Shown here piece by piece: positions 32,261-44,610 of a stretch of 64,000 nucleotides of DNA (positions are counted from its first letter, which is position 1; every line of letters starts with the position of its first letter). The DNA lies in the NCBI GenBank assembly GCA_039583875.1, contig CM077153.1, positions 117,300,568-117,364,567 on the forward strand. The letters run 5' to 3'. The notes beneath the pieces are model-generated. The model saw only the letters and a list, made by a program, of their open reading frames with translations. It did not search any database and was not told the origin of the DNA. The DNA comes from Platanthera guangdongensis (taxonomy: Eukaryota > Streptophyta > Magnoliopsida > Asparagales > Orchidaceae). Made by a program: the position numbers and the translations under genes.

Positions 32261-34020
32261 ATGACCCGCGGGAATCCGTCGGTTATTTTGGACTTGGACC
32301 ACGAAATTGAGCGTACTCTTCGAAGAAGATCGCGATTTAAAGGCCCTACTCTCCAAATACCGGTTGAGGGTTCCGGGTCATTTTCTACCCTAAGAATGGA
32401 AGAACCCCACATAGAGGAAGTCGTGCATAGGCATATGTCCTATTATGCACGACTGAATCTAGAGGGTACAGAATCAAGCATAGTTCGCCCTGATATAGCT
32501 AATAATAATTTTGAACTTATGCCTATCATAATTCAAATGGTGCAGCAGTATATGCAATATGACGGACTTCAAGATGAAGATCCGAACGCGCATATAGTTG
32601 GTTTTCTTGAGATTTGTGACATCTTTAAAATTAATGGTGTTACAAATGATGTTATTAGTATAAGACTCTTCCCATTCTCCCGAAGAACTAAGGCTAAGCA
32701 ATGGCTGAACACACTACCAAAAAACAGCATCACCACCTAGGATCAACAAACTGAACAATTTCTGGCGAAGTATTTTCCGCCAGCTAAAACTGCAAAACTT
32801 AGGAACGATATTTCTACCTTTGGACAAATAGATTCTGAAACTGTATGAAACCTGGGAAAGATTTAAAGAACTCTTAAGATGATACCCCCATCACGCGCTG
32901 CATGTATGCTTACAAGTGCAGACATTTTATAACAGGCTAAATCAAAGCACAAAGCAAATGATAGACGCAGCTTCCGGTGGTACCTTAAACCACAAAACCC
33001 CGGAAGCAGCTCTTGAGCTTTTCGAGGACATGGACATGAACACATATTAGTGGAATGTGCCTAGGTCCCACCCAAACAAACCTTACAGGTATATTTGAAG
33101 TGGACAACGTCTCCCAGCTAGCTCTGCGAGTGGAAATTTTAAGTAAAAAGATAACGGAGATGACTGCTACCTCCACCCTCGGGTATGGGAATTTGTAACT
33201 CCTGCTCCCGAACAATTAGATTATATTAACAATATGTCGAGAAACGCTTTTCATAATTTTTCTGCTTCTAATTTTCCCGCGTCGGGCATTGCTTTTCTGA
33301 ATAGTTATAATCCCGCTTTACGAAACCACCCGAACTTTTTGTGGAGTAATCCCACGAAGGCCATGCGCCCGCGACCACAAAATGATTTTTCTGCACCACC
33401 ACCTCCTCAAAAGTTTCCAAAACCTCCTAGTTTGGAGGAGATGTTTTCAAAATAAATGAATGTTAATGACGCTATAATAAGAACTCTAACCGGGACTGTT
33501 AAAAGTTTAGAGAATCAAGTAGGTCAACTCGCAAAAATTATTTTTGAGCGATCCGCCGGGTCTCTTCCTGGAAAAACCGAGCCCAACCCGAGAGAGTAAG
33601 CAAAAGCTATAACTCTTCAGAGTGGGAAGTAAGTTTCTGGTATAGTTAGCGAAGAGCCTGAGGCAAGCTCCGCCTCCATTTTAAAAAATCAAAGCTCCGC
33701 CCCCATTGTAAAAAATCAACCCTCCGTCGAGAAAAATTTTATCATTTCACCCTCTACTGAATAAGACGTTATCACCCCTCTCCCTATTGAAGAAAAAGAA
33801 CTCACTCCACCACCCATCTTTAAAAATGATCCAACTCCACCATACCCTTCCGAACTCAACAAGCAACGTCAGGATGATCAATACTCCCGCTTCCAAGAAA
33901 TATTTAAGCATATCCACATAAATCTACCCTTCCACGAAGCAATCTCCCAAATGCTGAAGTACGCTAAGTATTTTAAGGACATCCTGACTAATAAAAAGAA
34001 GTTAGAAAACTTATCGCATG
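32261..34020 (+). pseudogene. gag: Athila gag
   Basis: From ATG 32261 (MTRGNPSVILDLDHE). Capsid block: FELMPIIIQMVQQY, DPNAHIVGFLEICDIFKING, IRLFPFSRRTKAKQWLNTLP and, after a stop at 32738, FLAKYFPPAKTAKLRNDI. A frame change follows near 32845, and TWERFKELLR and MIDAASGGTLNHKTPE are readable. The C-terminal part has SLENQVGQLAKI and KAITLQSGK (Athila gag/protease linker). Many stops show it is dead. Confidence 0.88.
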
Positions 34021-34029
34021 TCACACTAA

Positions 34030-34511
34030 ATGTCGAGTAGTCTGCGGTCTTGACAAACTATTTACCAAAGAAGATCAGTGACCTGGGTAGTTTTTCTATT
34101 TCATGTGTCATTGGTGATCTTTTTGTCAAGCACGCATTGGCCGACTTAGGTGCGAGTATCAAACTAATGCCCCTCTCGTTATTCAAGAAGTTAGGAATTG
34201 GTAGCCTCAACCCCACATGCATGAGTATCGAGCTCGCTGATAGATACGTTAAATACCTGTTAGGAATCATGGAGTATGTCTTAGTTAAAGTCGACAAATT
34301 GATCTTCCCGGTGGATTTCGTAATATTGGACATCGAAGAAGATGTCGTGGTTCCCTTGATCCTTGGCCGACCCTTCCCTGCCACCTCCCGAGCTATCATT
34401 GACATTAGCAATGGCAAGCTCTTCCTACAAGTAGGCGACGATGAAGTGACCTTCTCTATAACACTCTCGATGAAGAATACCCTAGAGAATGACGACTCCT
34501 ATTTTTCTTAG
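34030..34511 (+). pseudogene. pro: Athila protease
   Basis: Aspartic protease: YLPKKISDLGSFSISCVIG, active site LADLGASIKLMPLSLFKKLG (Asp-Leu-Gly form used by Athila), then PLILGRPFPATSRAIIDI. The local frame is open for about 150 codons and ends at TAG 34509, after which the link to reverse transcriptase is shifted. Active-site residues are intact but the polyprotein context is lost. Confidence 0.88.
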
Positions 34512-34699
34512 ATGCCTTAGGTGAAGAATCATCCTACTACCTTTCTGAAAGTGAAAATAAATTTTCTGATTTTTTTTCTTCCTCTACTCTTCCAAATGAA
34601 TCTCTGTAAGAAGCGGCCATGGCCACTAGCTCCACTCCTTTCAATTTTCCGTATAAAGAAAAAGTCTACGAAGACATTGTTTTTGAAAAAGAAAGAATT

Positions 34700-36250
34700 T
34701 CCAAAATGTCATATGAAAACCCCCCAGCCTAGAATTAAAGAACTGCCAGAACATCTTAGGTATGCCTTCTTAGAAAAAGACTCCAAACTACCAGTAATAG
34801 TTTCGGCCTACCTAACTGAAGTGCAAAATGATAAGCTCCTACTAGTGTTACGTAAACATCGCCGAGCTATTGCCTTGCAGATATCTGATATCAAGGGCAT
34901 ACGCCCATCTTTCCGCACTCACAAAATCTTAATGGAAGATAATTCGCGCAATTCAATCCAACCTCAGCTCCTTATAAATCCAAATATGAAAGAAGTCATA
35001 AAGGGAGAGGTTATGAAACTCTTAGACGCAGGAATTATCTATCTTATCTCTTAGAGTAAGTGGGTTAGCCCTGTCCAGTTAGTACCGAAAAAGGGAGGGA
35101 TAACTGTAGTTAGTCATGAGAATAATGACTTGATCCTGACACGGACGGTGACGGGGTGGCGAATGAGTATTGACTATCGTAAGTTAAACGACACCACCCA
35201 CAAGGACCGCTTTTCCTTGCCGTTCATTGATCAAATTTTAGAGCGATTATCTGGCCATAGCTTTTAATGTTTTCTCGATGGTCTCTCGGGGTACTTTCAA
35301 ATCCCCATCTCTCCCGAGGACCAGGAGAAAACTACGTTTACTTGTCCCTTCGGCACCTTCGCTTACCAATGAATGTCGTTTGGATTATGCAATGCGCTAG
35401 CTACATTCCAGCGATGTATGCTTACTATCTCCGACAAGTACGTAGAAAGCATTATGGAGGTGTTTATGGATGATTTCTCCGTGTTCGGCGATGCCTTTTA
35501 TAGTTGCTTAAAGAGCCTAAAAAAAGTCTTAGAAAAATGCGAAGAAACTAACCTTGCCCTAAATTGGGAAAAATGCCATTTTATGGTGAGTGAAGGGTTA
35601 GTTTTGGGTCATAAGATTTCTGCAAGATGAATTGAGGTAGACATAACTAAGATAGAAGTTATTGAGGGCCTTCCGCCGTCTACGAACATCAAAGCTATAA
35701 GAAGTTTCCTAGGACATGCTGGCTTTTATCACCGCTTCATAAAAGACTTCTCCAAAATCACCAAACCCCTTACTCATCTTCTAGAAAAAGACGCCCCGTT
35801 TATTTTTGATGACCTTTGTCTATCTGCCTTTGAAACAATAAAATAAAAGCTAATTAATGCCCTTATTATGATAGCTCCGGTATGGGACCTTCCCTTTGAA
35901 ATTATATGTGATGCGACTAGTTTTGTGGTGGGTGCCGTACTAGGACAACGAATGTCTAAAAACTTCTACCTCATCTATTATGCAAGTAAAACACTTACAT
36001 TGGCACAAGAGAATTATACCACAACCGAGAAGGAGCTCCTAACTGTTGTTTTTGCTTTTGATAAATTTTGTCCTTATATTATGCTTTCCAAAATTATTGT
36101 TTTTACGGACCACTCGGCCCTCAAGTATCTTCTTGCTAAGACGGATGTCAAGCCGCGCCTGATTCACTGGGTCTTACTCCTCTAGGAGTTTGACTTAGAA
36201 ATCTATGATAAGCGAGGAGATGAGAATTTGGCCGCCGACCATCTCTCACG
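34700..36250 (+). pseudogene. pol: Athila reverse transcriptase and RNase H
   Basis: KELPEHLRYAFLEKDSKLPVIVSA opens the domain. KWVSPVQLVPKKGG, MSIDYRKLNDTT, FLDGLSGYFQIPI and FGTFAYQ lead to the catalytic box EVFMDDFSVFG near 35457-35490. FLGHAGFYHRFIKDFSKI and PLTHLLEKD follow. RNase H shows [46 protein letters not shown] and ENLAADHLSRL (35890-36250). Stops at 35052, 35266, 35369, 35628, 35844 and 36183 make it a pseudogene. Confidence 0.9.
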
Positions 36251-37230
36251 ATTAGATAATCCTTATATTAAAAAATTAGATGAAAAATCTTTTAATGATT
36301 TCTTCCCCGATGAGAAGCTGCTTTTAATTAACACATCCCCCACTCCTTGGTTTTCACACATAGCCAACAATTTAGTGGCTCGTGTGCTCCCGAACGAGTT
36401 CTCCTCTCAGCAAAAGAAGAAATTCTTTTCTGAGTTGAAGAACTATTTTTGGGAGGACGCGCATCTTTTCTGAGTCTGTGCGGACCAAGTGATAAGGAGA
36501 TGTGTCTCTTTTGAAGAAGGATTATATTTTTTTAAAACATTTGCATAAAGGACCAACTGGTGGTCACTATCAAGCTGCTCGTACCACCCACAAAGTGCTT
36601 TGCGCGGGTTTTTACTGGCCTAGCCTGTTTAAAGACGTGCAAGCCTTTGAGAGTAGGTGTGATAGTTGCCAACGATCGGGAAATATTTCCAATAAAAATG
36701 AAATGCCGCAAAAATTATTTCCTTGAGTGCGAAGTTTTTGACCTCTGGGGAATTGATTTTTTTGGCCCCCTTCCTTCTAGATTCGGTAATAAATTCATTT
36801 TAGTTATTGTAGATTATGTTTCACGATGGGCTGAAGCCCAAGCTCTTCATACTAACGACGCCTGAGTCGTAATTACGTCTTTGAAAAAAATATTTTCTTG
36901 ATTCGGTACGCCACAAGCCATCGTTAGTGATAGGGGTTCACACTTTTGTAACGCACAATTTTCAAAAATTCTTTTTAAATACGGCGTTACGCATAAGATT
37001 TCAACTGCCTACCACCCCCAAACTAACAGACAAGTCGAAGTAGTGAACAAAGAGCTTAAAAGAATTTTAGAAAAGACTGTTTCCACCTCTAGGAAAGGCT
37101 GGTCAACCAAATTAGACGATGCTCTATGGGCCTACCGAATAGCATACAAAACCGCCACTGGTTGTATGCCATATCGGTTGGTCTATTGAAAATCGTGTCA
37201 TTTACCCGTATAATTAGAACACCGTGCTTT
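36251..37230 (+). pseudogene. pol: Athila integrase, N-terminal and core
   Basis: HHCC zinc domain: HLHKGPTGGHYQAARTTHKVL then CDSCQRSGN. Core: WGIDFFGPLPSRFG (first Asp), [12 protein letters not shown] (second Asp), [20 protein letters not shown] (Glu). Stops at about 36472, 36724, 36862 and others. The frame is cut by T3 within the EHRAFW motif; the remainder is at 51372. Confidence 0.88.
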
Positions 37231-37975
37231 GGTAACACCCCAAAACCTAGAATTTGGCAAAATTGGGTGACACGGCCTGGGACACGGGCATGTCCCAGAG
37301 CATGTCCTTCTTGGGTGAGCAGTCGACGAGTGGTCGACAAAACTTCGGTCGACGATTGTTGAGTGTAGAGTACATGGGCGTGTCACAGGGCATGTCCTTG
37401 CGGTCGACGAACTAAGCCCGATGAAGTTGAGCTGGGGCGTGTCTAGTGCCTTATATGGGCACACAGCCGGGGACACGGGCATGTCACAGGTCGGGTGACT
37501 CTCGGGTTGATCTCTATGTTGTGCAGCCTGAAGAACACGGCCACAGACACGGGCGTGTCTGTAAGCGTGTCAGGTGACACGGCCCGTGATACGGGCGTGT
37601 CACATGGGCGTGTCAATGGATTGGATAAGTCGGTTGAGCACCGCTTGAGGTACACGGCCTGGGACACGGGCGTATCACAGGCAGTGTCAGGCAAAAATTG
37701 AGATTTTGTGGCAAAATCGTGGCTGTCTGTTCCTTCAGCTGGGATCCAATGGTTGAGCTGCCTCCCTGCTTCCTTAAGGCCAAGACTTGAGAAGGAAAGT
37801 CTCATGTTATTCTTGCCTTCATTTTTCTACAAGTTAGAGAGAGAAAGGGAGAGGAAGAAGGAGGAGGAGGAAGTGGAGCTGGTCACCGGTGGTGCTGTGA
37901 GATTAAGACAAGAGATCCGAGGCCATCTTTGCGGAGAAAAAGTTATTACGGTTCTTTCTAGCCAGTTAGAAGCTC

Positions 37976-37999
37976 ATGGCACTGAAGCGATCTTCAAGG
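37976..37999 (+). CDS. gag: Candidate gag mini-exon in T3 LTR (MALKRSSR)
   Basis: ATG plus seven codons, then donor GT at 38000-38001 (AAGG|GTAACG). The acceptor is AG at 39810-39811 (TCACCTATAG). Joining gives MALKRSSR followed by AT*SGAGQS, where the stop is a decayed Arg codon in the VTRSG motif. The implied intron is 1812 nt. Confidence 0.6.
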
Positions 38000-38260
38000 G
38001 TAACGACCTTTCTTCCTAGCCATGTGATGGCTTCCTTTTTAGCATAGGCATATGATTCCCCCACCAGAGGGTGGCTGATTATGGGAGTATTTTGGGTTGA
38101 TTCATGGAATCCCCAATCATTTGGCATATAGATCCGGAAATGGAGTACGGAATAGGCATGTTGTGTGAAGCCCATCTGGACAGGTTGGTCTGGATTGGTG
38201 ATGTTGCATAGGCACCGGATAAGACTCCGTGATAAATGTGTAGTTTAGGAATCAATGGGT

Positions 38261-38625
38261 TAACCCTGTGAAAGGTAGTAGCAGGAAGTACTGGAGTGGT
38301 AGTCCAGGAAAATACTGTTGTGATGCTTATGATGCTTATGCTATTGGGATGTACCTGCGAAAGGAAGTAGCAGGAAGTACTGGATTGGAGGTTCAGGAAA
38401 TATCCTTTGTAATGCTTGATGTTTATGGGTGGACCTGTTAAAGGAAGTAGCAGGAAGTACTGGCATTGTAAGCCATGGAAATACCCTTCACATTTGTGAT
38501 ATTGTGGGGCCATACCTGTGAAGAGAGTAGCAGGAAGTACTGGTGTGCCCAGGAAAGACCCGTTGATGTGTGAGATGAAATGGGTGTAAGAGTAAGTACT
38601 GGTGCGCCCAGGAAATCGCCCAGGC
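38261..38625. repeat. ~80-bp tandem repeat in T3 LTR
   Basis: GTAGCAGGAAGTACTGG begins at 38278, 38367, 38447 and 38527, with a shorter fifth copy near 38593; each is followed by a (C)CAGGAAAta/ga element. The 3' LTR has the same array (about 50035-50395). G1 has one copy (around 28107), so the array grew in the T3 lineage. Confidence 0.88.
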
Positions 38626-39595
38626 TTGAATGCCAAACAGGTTCGGTGAAACCGACCCGCGCCTTTATATAGCAGTGAGTACGCTGTTCTCGGTGATGGC
38701 AAGGCAATTTGAGCAACGAGGGTGGATGACCCGACCTGCGTTGTGTCCGTCCGATGCGAGACTAGAAGGTACGGTCTGTTGGAGAGCATAACGAGAGTCG
38801 TAGGCCTGCGTGCCATGACACAATGGGGGGCTATGGGCCAATCCCGGTACATTAGTACTAGAACTGTGGTTGCACACCATGGAGTGAAATGCTCAATGTT
38901 TTACTGTTGGGTTGTGACCCTGATATGGTGGTGGGCAACTGGTTCGCCGGCACACCAAGAATGTGCCCTGAGTGCACGGATCGTCGGGCCGTGTGGCTGA
39001 CGGTTGTGATGGAATGCATGTGCGTGAGAGCACATTGGATGAAATATATATGCTTGTGAAATGCTATGCCTGTAGGGAAGGAAAATCACCGCCTCGGGAA
39101 AAGGGGTGGGGTCATTATAATTTGGTCAGTTGAATGCTGACCATTGCATGTTTGCTACCGATTGGTGGGCTGTCCCTGCGCAGGTGCTGGAGAGCCAAGC
39201 GGGATGCATAAACGCTGAAGTCCCTATTGTTGTTACTATTGCTGCTAGCCCTCGAAGGCTAACTTCTAAATGTTGTGTTTTATGTATACGTGGCCGGCCT
39301 GCGCTCCAATGTTGAGGCCACTATTGTGAACTCCCTGTAAGGCCATAAGGCTAACTGTTTGTATTTGTAAAACATTCCTATGTTATATCTAAATGAGGAG
39401 CTTTTTATGTTGGACATTCCGGTGTGGAGTTCAAGTTTAATGTTGAGGCTTCCGCTAGAATGCAATGTGTTAGGGTGCGCTGCGCTACTCTAGTATCATA
39501 CCATAACTTCACCGCCTGTTTTATGGTATATACTGTGGGGCCCCGGTCAGACCTTCTAGTATATACTATGTAAATGGATGGGGTTATTACATTTT

Positions 39596-39607
39596 TGGTA
39601 TCAGCTA
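39596..39607 (+). other. Primer binding site (T3)
   Basis: TGGTATCAGCTA lies four bases after the LTR end. It is similar to the initiator tRNA-Met site, with mismatches at the end. Confidence 0.8.
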
Positions 39608-39811
39608 TCTTGGTCTTTCCCTTTCGAAGTCGTGGTCAACTTCTTTTGTGGGGTGACGAGCACGTGTCTATGCGAACCAAGTTAACACGATTGAACTCTT
39701 GAATGTCCACTGTAGGAATGGAAATACATGTGTTTGAGGAACCCACGTGTTCCTACCTTGTTGCTATTGCTTGTGTACGGTCGCTAATGTGTGTGTCTTG
39801 TTCACCTATAG

Positions 39812-40934
39812 GCGACATAGAGTGGAGCTGGGCAGTCGGAGCCCCAGCATTCTGATGAAAGTACGACACCAGCCGAGGTTCCTACACCTCCACCATCCGT
39901 TAAAACTGTGCGATTAGTTGTGGAGGCTTTGTTAGTCATGATACAAGCCTAGCCGATTGGTCAGGCATAGCCGGCAGTGAGGCCAAAACAGGTGGCGGTA
40001 AGGCCAGAACCTGTTGCGGCTGTAGAACCTCGAGCAGCTGAGAAGCAGTTGAAGCAATTTATGATCTTACATCCACCCACATTCTCGGGAGTGGGATCTC
40101 CTGCGCAGGCTGAAGATTGGTTGTCGCGCATCAAGCGTATATAACGGCGATTTGATCGGAGGAACATCATAAGGTCACCTTAGCCACCTTCTTGTCGGAA
40201 GGAGAGGCGCGTTTATGGTGGGACGAGATGGAGCTACATCACTTGGCAGGGAGTCCGTTAACACAAGTGTCGATGGCGGAATTCTCTAGACTCTTCCTGG
40301 CAAAGCACCTCCCGGCAGCATAGCGTATTGCCATGGAGAACGAATTCCAAAGGCTAATGCAGGGTGAAGGTAGTGTTGAAGCTTACCTGCACGAGTTTAC
40401 ATTCTTGGGGAGGTATGCGGGTTCGATCTTTGCTGATGAGCAGAGGAAGACAAATAGGTTCTACGAAGGTCTACGGGACGAGTTGAGGTTCCTGCTTTCT
40501 AGTTCGGTGAACCAAGGCCTCTAGGCGTTGGTCGGCGCTGCGTGCGCACTGGAAAAATACATGAAGAGGGTGCAAGGGAAGCGGGTCTTGGCTGTGACAC
40601 AACCGGAGTTTAAGGTGCCCCGACCGGCGAAGTCATTTTATAAGAAGAGATGGGGGTAAGAAGTCCAAGATGGCTGGACAAGCTCCTTCTTCGGTTGCCT
40701 CAGGAGCAACGTCGGGGTCCACCTCAAGGCCAGATACTCGTACATGCTTTAATTATGGATGGGTGGGGCATATAGCCCGTGATTGTCGTGTGCCGCCAAA
40801 GAGTGAAAATAAGGCGGGAGCGTCGTATGCGAAAAAAGGAAAGGCAGTGGTGGAGTCTTCATCCTCGCATGCGCAGCCCCGGGTCTACAATCTTGGCCTG
40901 CAGGAGGCCATTAAGCAGAGTGACGTCGTCACAA
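39812..40934 (+). pseudogene. gag: T3 gag
   Basis: Begins after the TATAG acceptor. The N-terminus parallels T4 (TPPPSVKTVRLVVEALL, EKQLKQFMILHPPTFSG, SPAQAEDWLSRIKR). A shift near 40150 and stops break the capsid; MENEFQRLMQGEGSVEAYLHEF and NRFYEGLRDELRFLL are readable. The zinc knuckle reads CFNYGWVGHIARDC, with Tyr for the second Cys, the same loss as in Sirevirus B. The end, EAIKQSDVVT, matches T4; the intron donor has changed from ACAG|GTA to ACAA|GTA. Confidence 0.88.
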
Positions 40935-41026
40935 GTATGAGTTAAGTTATTGAGTATTGTATTGCTTGCATGCTTTGTTTATTGCCTATGCGTATGCGGC
41001 TTGTGTGTGTGACATGATTGGCACAG
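40935..41026 (+). other. Candidate gag-pol intron of T3 (92 nt)
   Basis: GTATGA...TTGGCACAG. It sits exactly where T4 has its 76-nt intron: coding similarity stops at DVVT and restarts at FVMI. The two intron sequences share little besides their ends. The gag frame stops inside it (TAA), and pol is in another frame. Confidence 0.6.
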
Positions 41027-43578
41027 GATTTGTAATGATTCGGAACACGCTGGCACGAGCACTGTTTGATACGGGTGCGTCGCATTCTTTTCTGTCTAAA
41101 GAGTTCATAGCGCGGCTTGGGATACCTAGTCGTGTGAAGACATATAGCGTCAGAGTGGTGTTGCTGAATGGTTGTATGATGCTTGCGGATCAAGCTTGCG
41201 ATGTGGCAGTGCAAATAGGAAGTCGGGATTTCTGCTTAACTGCATCTGTATTGCCGATATCGGAATTCGACGTGATATTTGGTATGGATTGGCTCGTGGA
41301 GCAGCATGTCTTGATTGATTGCCAGTCCAAAGAGATCACGTTGGGCCAGAATATCGAGCAGGAAACGAGGTTCGCGGGTATGCGAGGAGTTAGTGGGACG
41401 TTAATGTCTGCACTCAAAGTTGTCAAAGCTGTTCGGAAGGGCGCGGACTTATACTTCACGCTAATTCAGGCTGTGGAGCCTAAGGCCAGTGTGTGCGATG
41501 TTCCGATTGTATTGGAGTTTGCAGATGTGTTTCCCAAGGATCTACCTGGGCTACCACCCCAGCGTGAGATTGACTTCACGATCGAGTTGGTGCCAGGTGC
41601 AAAACCTGTGGCCCGCTCGCCATATCGCGTCGCGCAAAGGAGATGGCTGAGTTGAAAGTCCAACTGCACGAATTGTTGGAGCAAGGTTATATTCGCCCAA
41701 GCATGTCACCTTGGAGCACCCCTGTGCTTTTTGTAAAAAATAAAGACGGTGGTTTGCGGTTATGTATTGATTACCGCGAACTGAACAAGCTAACAGAGAA
41801 GAACAAATATCCAATTCTGCGGATTGATGAGTTTTTTGATCAACTAGTGGGATCGACCGTCTACTACAAGTTGGATTTGAAGTCTGGTTATTACCAGTTA
41901 AGGATACAAGAAGGAGATATTCCCAAGACCGCATTTGGAACACGGTACGGGCATTATGAGTTCACGGTAATGTCATTTGTGCTGTGCAATGCGCCCTCGG
42001 TGTTTATGGACTTGATGCACCGAATATTCCGAGAGTACCTGGATCTATTCGTGATTGTGTTCATTGATGATATTCTGGTGTACTCTCAATCGGAAGCTGA
42101 TCATGAGAAGCACTTGCGGTTGGTGTTGCAGACGTTGAGAAAGAATAAGCTCTATGCCAAGTTCTCGAAGTGCGAGTTTTGGCTATCGTCAGTGGCTTTT
42201 CTAGTCCATGTGGTGAGTGGAGTGGGCATAGCAGTGGATCCAGCAAAGATAAGGGCCATACAGGAGTGGTCGGTGTTATCTTCAGTGGCCGATGTCAGGA
42301 GCTTCCTTGGACTGGAGGGCTACTATCGAAGATTTGTTGAAAACTTCTCGCGGATTGCTTTGCCGCTAAGCACGCTGACGAGAAAAGATTAGAAATTCGT
42401 TTGGATGCCAGAGTGCGCGCGAGCTTTTGACGAGCTGAAGGTTCGTTTGACCACGGCGCCTGTGTTGTCATTGCCATGTGGTACCGATGGATTTGTAATC
42501 TATAGTGATGCCTCGGGGAGCGGCTTAGGCTGCGTTCTTCTGCAAAATGGGAAAGTGATTGCTTATGGCTCACGCTAGCTAAAGGTGCATGAGCAAAACT
42601 ATCTCGTCCATGACTTAGAGTTGGCGGCAGAGATATTTGCACTAAAGCTGTGGCGATACTATCTTTATGGCGTGAATGTGGAGATCTATACAGATCACAA
42701 GAGCATAAAGTACCTATTGGAGCAGAAGGACTTGAATATATGACAACGAAGGTGGTTGGAGTTCCTTGGGGACTACACCTTTGAGATTCACTATACGCCC
42801 GGAAAGGGAAACGTAGTCGTGGATGCCTTGAGTCGGAGAGCTACGACAAGGGCGAGTTGGTTGCAGAGGCATGATGAACGTCTCATCCAGGAGCTAGAAG
42901 CATTGGATATTTCTTGTGTTGACAAGAATTCCACTGCCAATGCCTGTTTGAACTGGACGGAGGTGCAGTGTGACCTTGCAGACCTGCTTCGACGAGCAAC
43001 GGGGCTAAATGACGATCTCCTATACTATGCTAAAGATGGGCCAGAGGGCAAGTTCTCTTGGGATGACGGTCTTCTGCGTAAGGAGGGTCGTTTGTGCGCC
43101 CCGAATTTGGGTAAATTGAGGGAAGAACTGATGTATGAAGCGCATTATACGAAGTACTCAATACACCCAAGGAGCACAAAGATGTTCAGGGATATGAAAA
43201 AGCTGTTCTGGTGGCCAGTGCTGAAGAAATATGTTGCTCATTATGTGGCCAAATGCCAAACTTGTGCAATGGTGAAGGCGGAATGCCAGAAGCCTGGCGG
43301 TTACTTGAATTCGTTGCTGATTCTGAAATGGAAGTTCGACGATATTTCCTTGGATTTCGTTCACGGGTTGCCGAGATCTCAGCACGGAAATGACTCAATT
43401 TGGGTGATTGTTGACCGGCTAACGAAAGTGGCACACTTCCTGCCAAATAGACGGGATGATACAGTGGAAATTTTGGCAAAATTATATGTTGAGCAGATTG
43501 TGCGGCTACACGGTGTTCCTCGGAGCATCATAAGTGATAAAGATGGGCGATTCACACCGAACGACTGGAGGCTAGTTC
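41027..43578 (+). pseudogene. pol: T3 pol, 5' part (protease to integrase core)
   Basis: Protease [12 protein letters not shown] (about 41070), then reverse transcriptase with a shift near 41640: [63 protein letters not shown]. Stops lie at 42390, 42577 and 42740. RNase [41 protein letters not shown]. Integrase: HYTKYSIHP...[32 protein letters not shown]. Cut at 43578 in DWRLVHQ by solo LTR S1. Confidence 0.9.
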
Positions 43579-44586
43579 TGTAACACCCTAGTTTTGCAAG
43601 AGGTTCATTCTGCAGTTCTGGAAAAATTTTTGGGTTTCTGGCAGGAGGCACACGGCCTGCGACACAGGCATGTCGCAGGGCGTGTCGAGGCCGTGTAGAC
43701 ACTCGGCCCAAGTGTCGACACTTTCGCTCGACAAAGTGTCGAGAGTGGGGCACACGGCCTGCGACACGGGCGTGTCGCAGGGCGTGTCGAGGCTGTGTCG
43801 ACACTCGGCCCAAGTGTCGACACTTTCGCTCGACAAAGTGTCGAGAGTGTGGCACACGGCCTGTGACACGGGCGTGTCACAGGGCGTGTCGAGGCCGTGT
43901 CGACACTCGTACCAAGTGTCGACACTTTTGCTCGACAGGGCGTCGAGACTGGGGCACACGGCCTGTGATATGGGCGTGTCACAGGGCGTGTCCAGCTTGG
44001 TCGATGATCTTCGCTCGACGTTTTTCCGCGGTGTCGACACAAAGCCTGTCGACGGGTGTCGAGACTTGGCACACGGCTTGGGACACGGGCGTGTCCCAGG
44101 CCGTGTCATCTCTCGGGTTGGTTTCAGGGCCGTGTTGTTGGAGGCACACGGCCGGCCACACGGCCGTGTCACTGGGGACACGGGCGTGTCGGGTTGAACA
44201 CGGGCGTGTCTGATGCCCGTGTGCGATTCCAGGCGCGTCGATTTGAGACGGCGAATGAGGCACACGGCCCTGGACACGGGCGTGTGCCAGGCCATGTTCG
44301 GCCCAGATTTTCTATTTTCCAGGCGAATCGCGGCCACTCTTTTCCTGGTTTTGGGATCTAACGGTTCAGGCCATCTCCTGGGAAGTTAAGTCCGATTTTA
44401 GGGTTGGAAACACTCATTTTGTTTTCCAAGTCTTCTCTTTCTAAGTTCTTGAGAGAAACTAGAGCAAGGAGGAAGGAGAAGAAGGTCTTGGGCTGTAGGG
44501 AGAGTTTCGGTGCTCCAAATCGCGAACCGAGTCCGGATCCGTGAAGCTTAGATCGTTGCGAAGATTTCCATCCGGCTATTTTTGTC

Positions 44587-44610
44587 ATGGCAAGGAAGAG
44601 GAGTCGGAAG
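44587..44610 (+). CDS. Gag mini-exon in solo LTR S1 (MARKRSRK)
   Basis: ATG plus seven codons followed by AAG|GTAACG. It has the same length, basic composition and donor as in the other four Tekay families, though the codons differ. Nothing is downstream for it to splice to now. Confidence 0.5.

Larger units (their letters stand above)
37231..39591 (+). repeat. T3 5' LTR
   Basis: GACACGGGCGTGTC array (37270-37690), mini-exon 37976-37999, ~80-bp tandem (38261-38625), box GCCCTGAGTGCACGG (38965-38979), hairpins 39089-39109 and 39124-39142, GC box degenerate (GGGGCCCCGGTCAGACC near 39538), and end GGTTATTACA. Confidence 0.92.

Noticed and set aside
38079..38852. 257-aa minus-strand ORF in the T3 LTR
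   Set aside because: It spans the ~80-bp tandem repeat (QYFLLLPFTG repeats), is broken differently in the 3' LTR, and runs antisense to the LTR.
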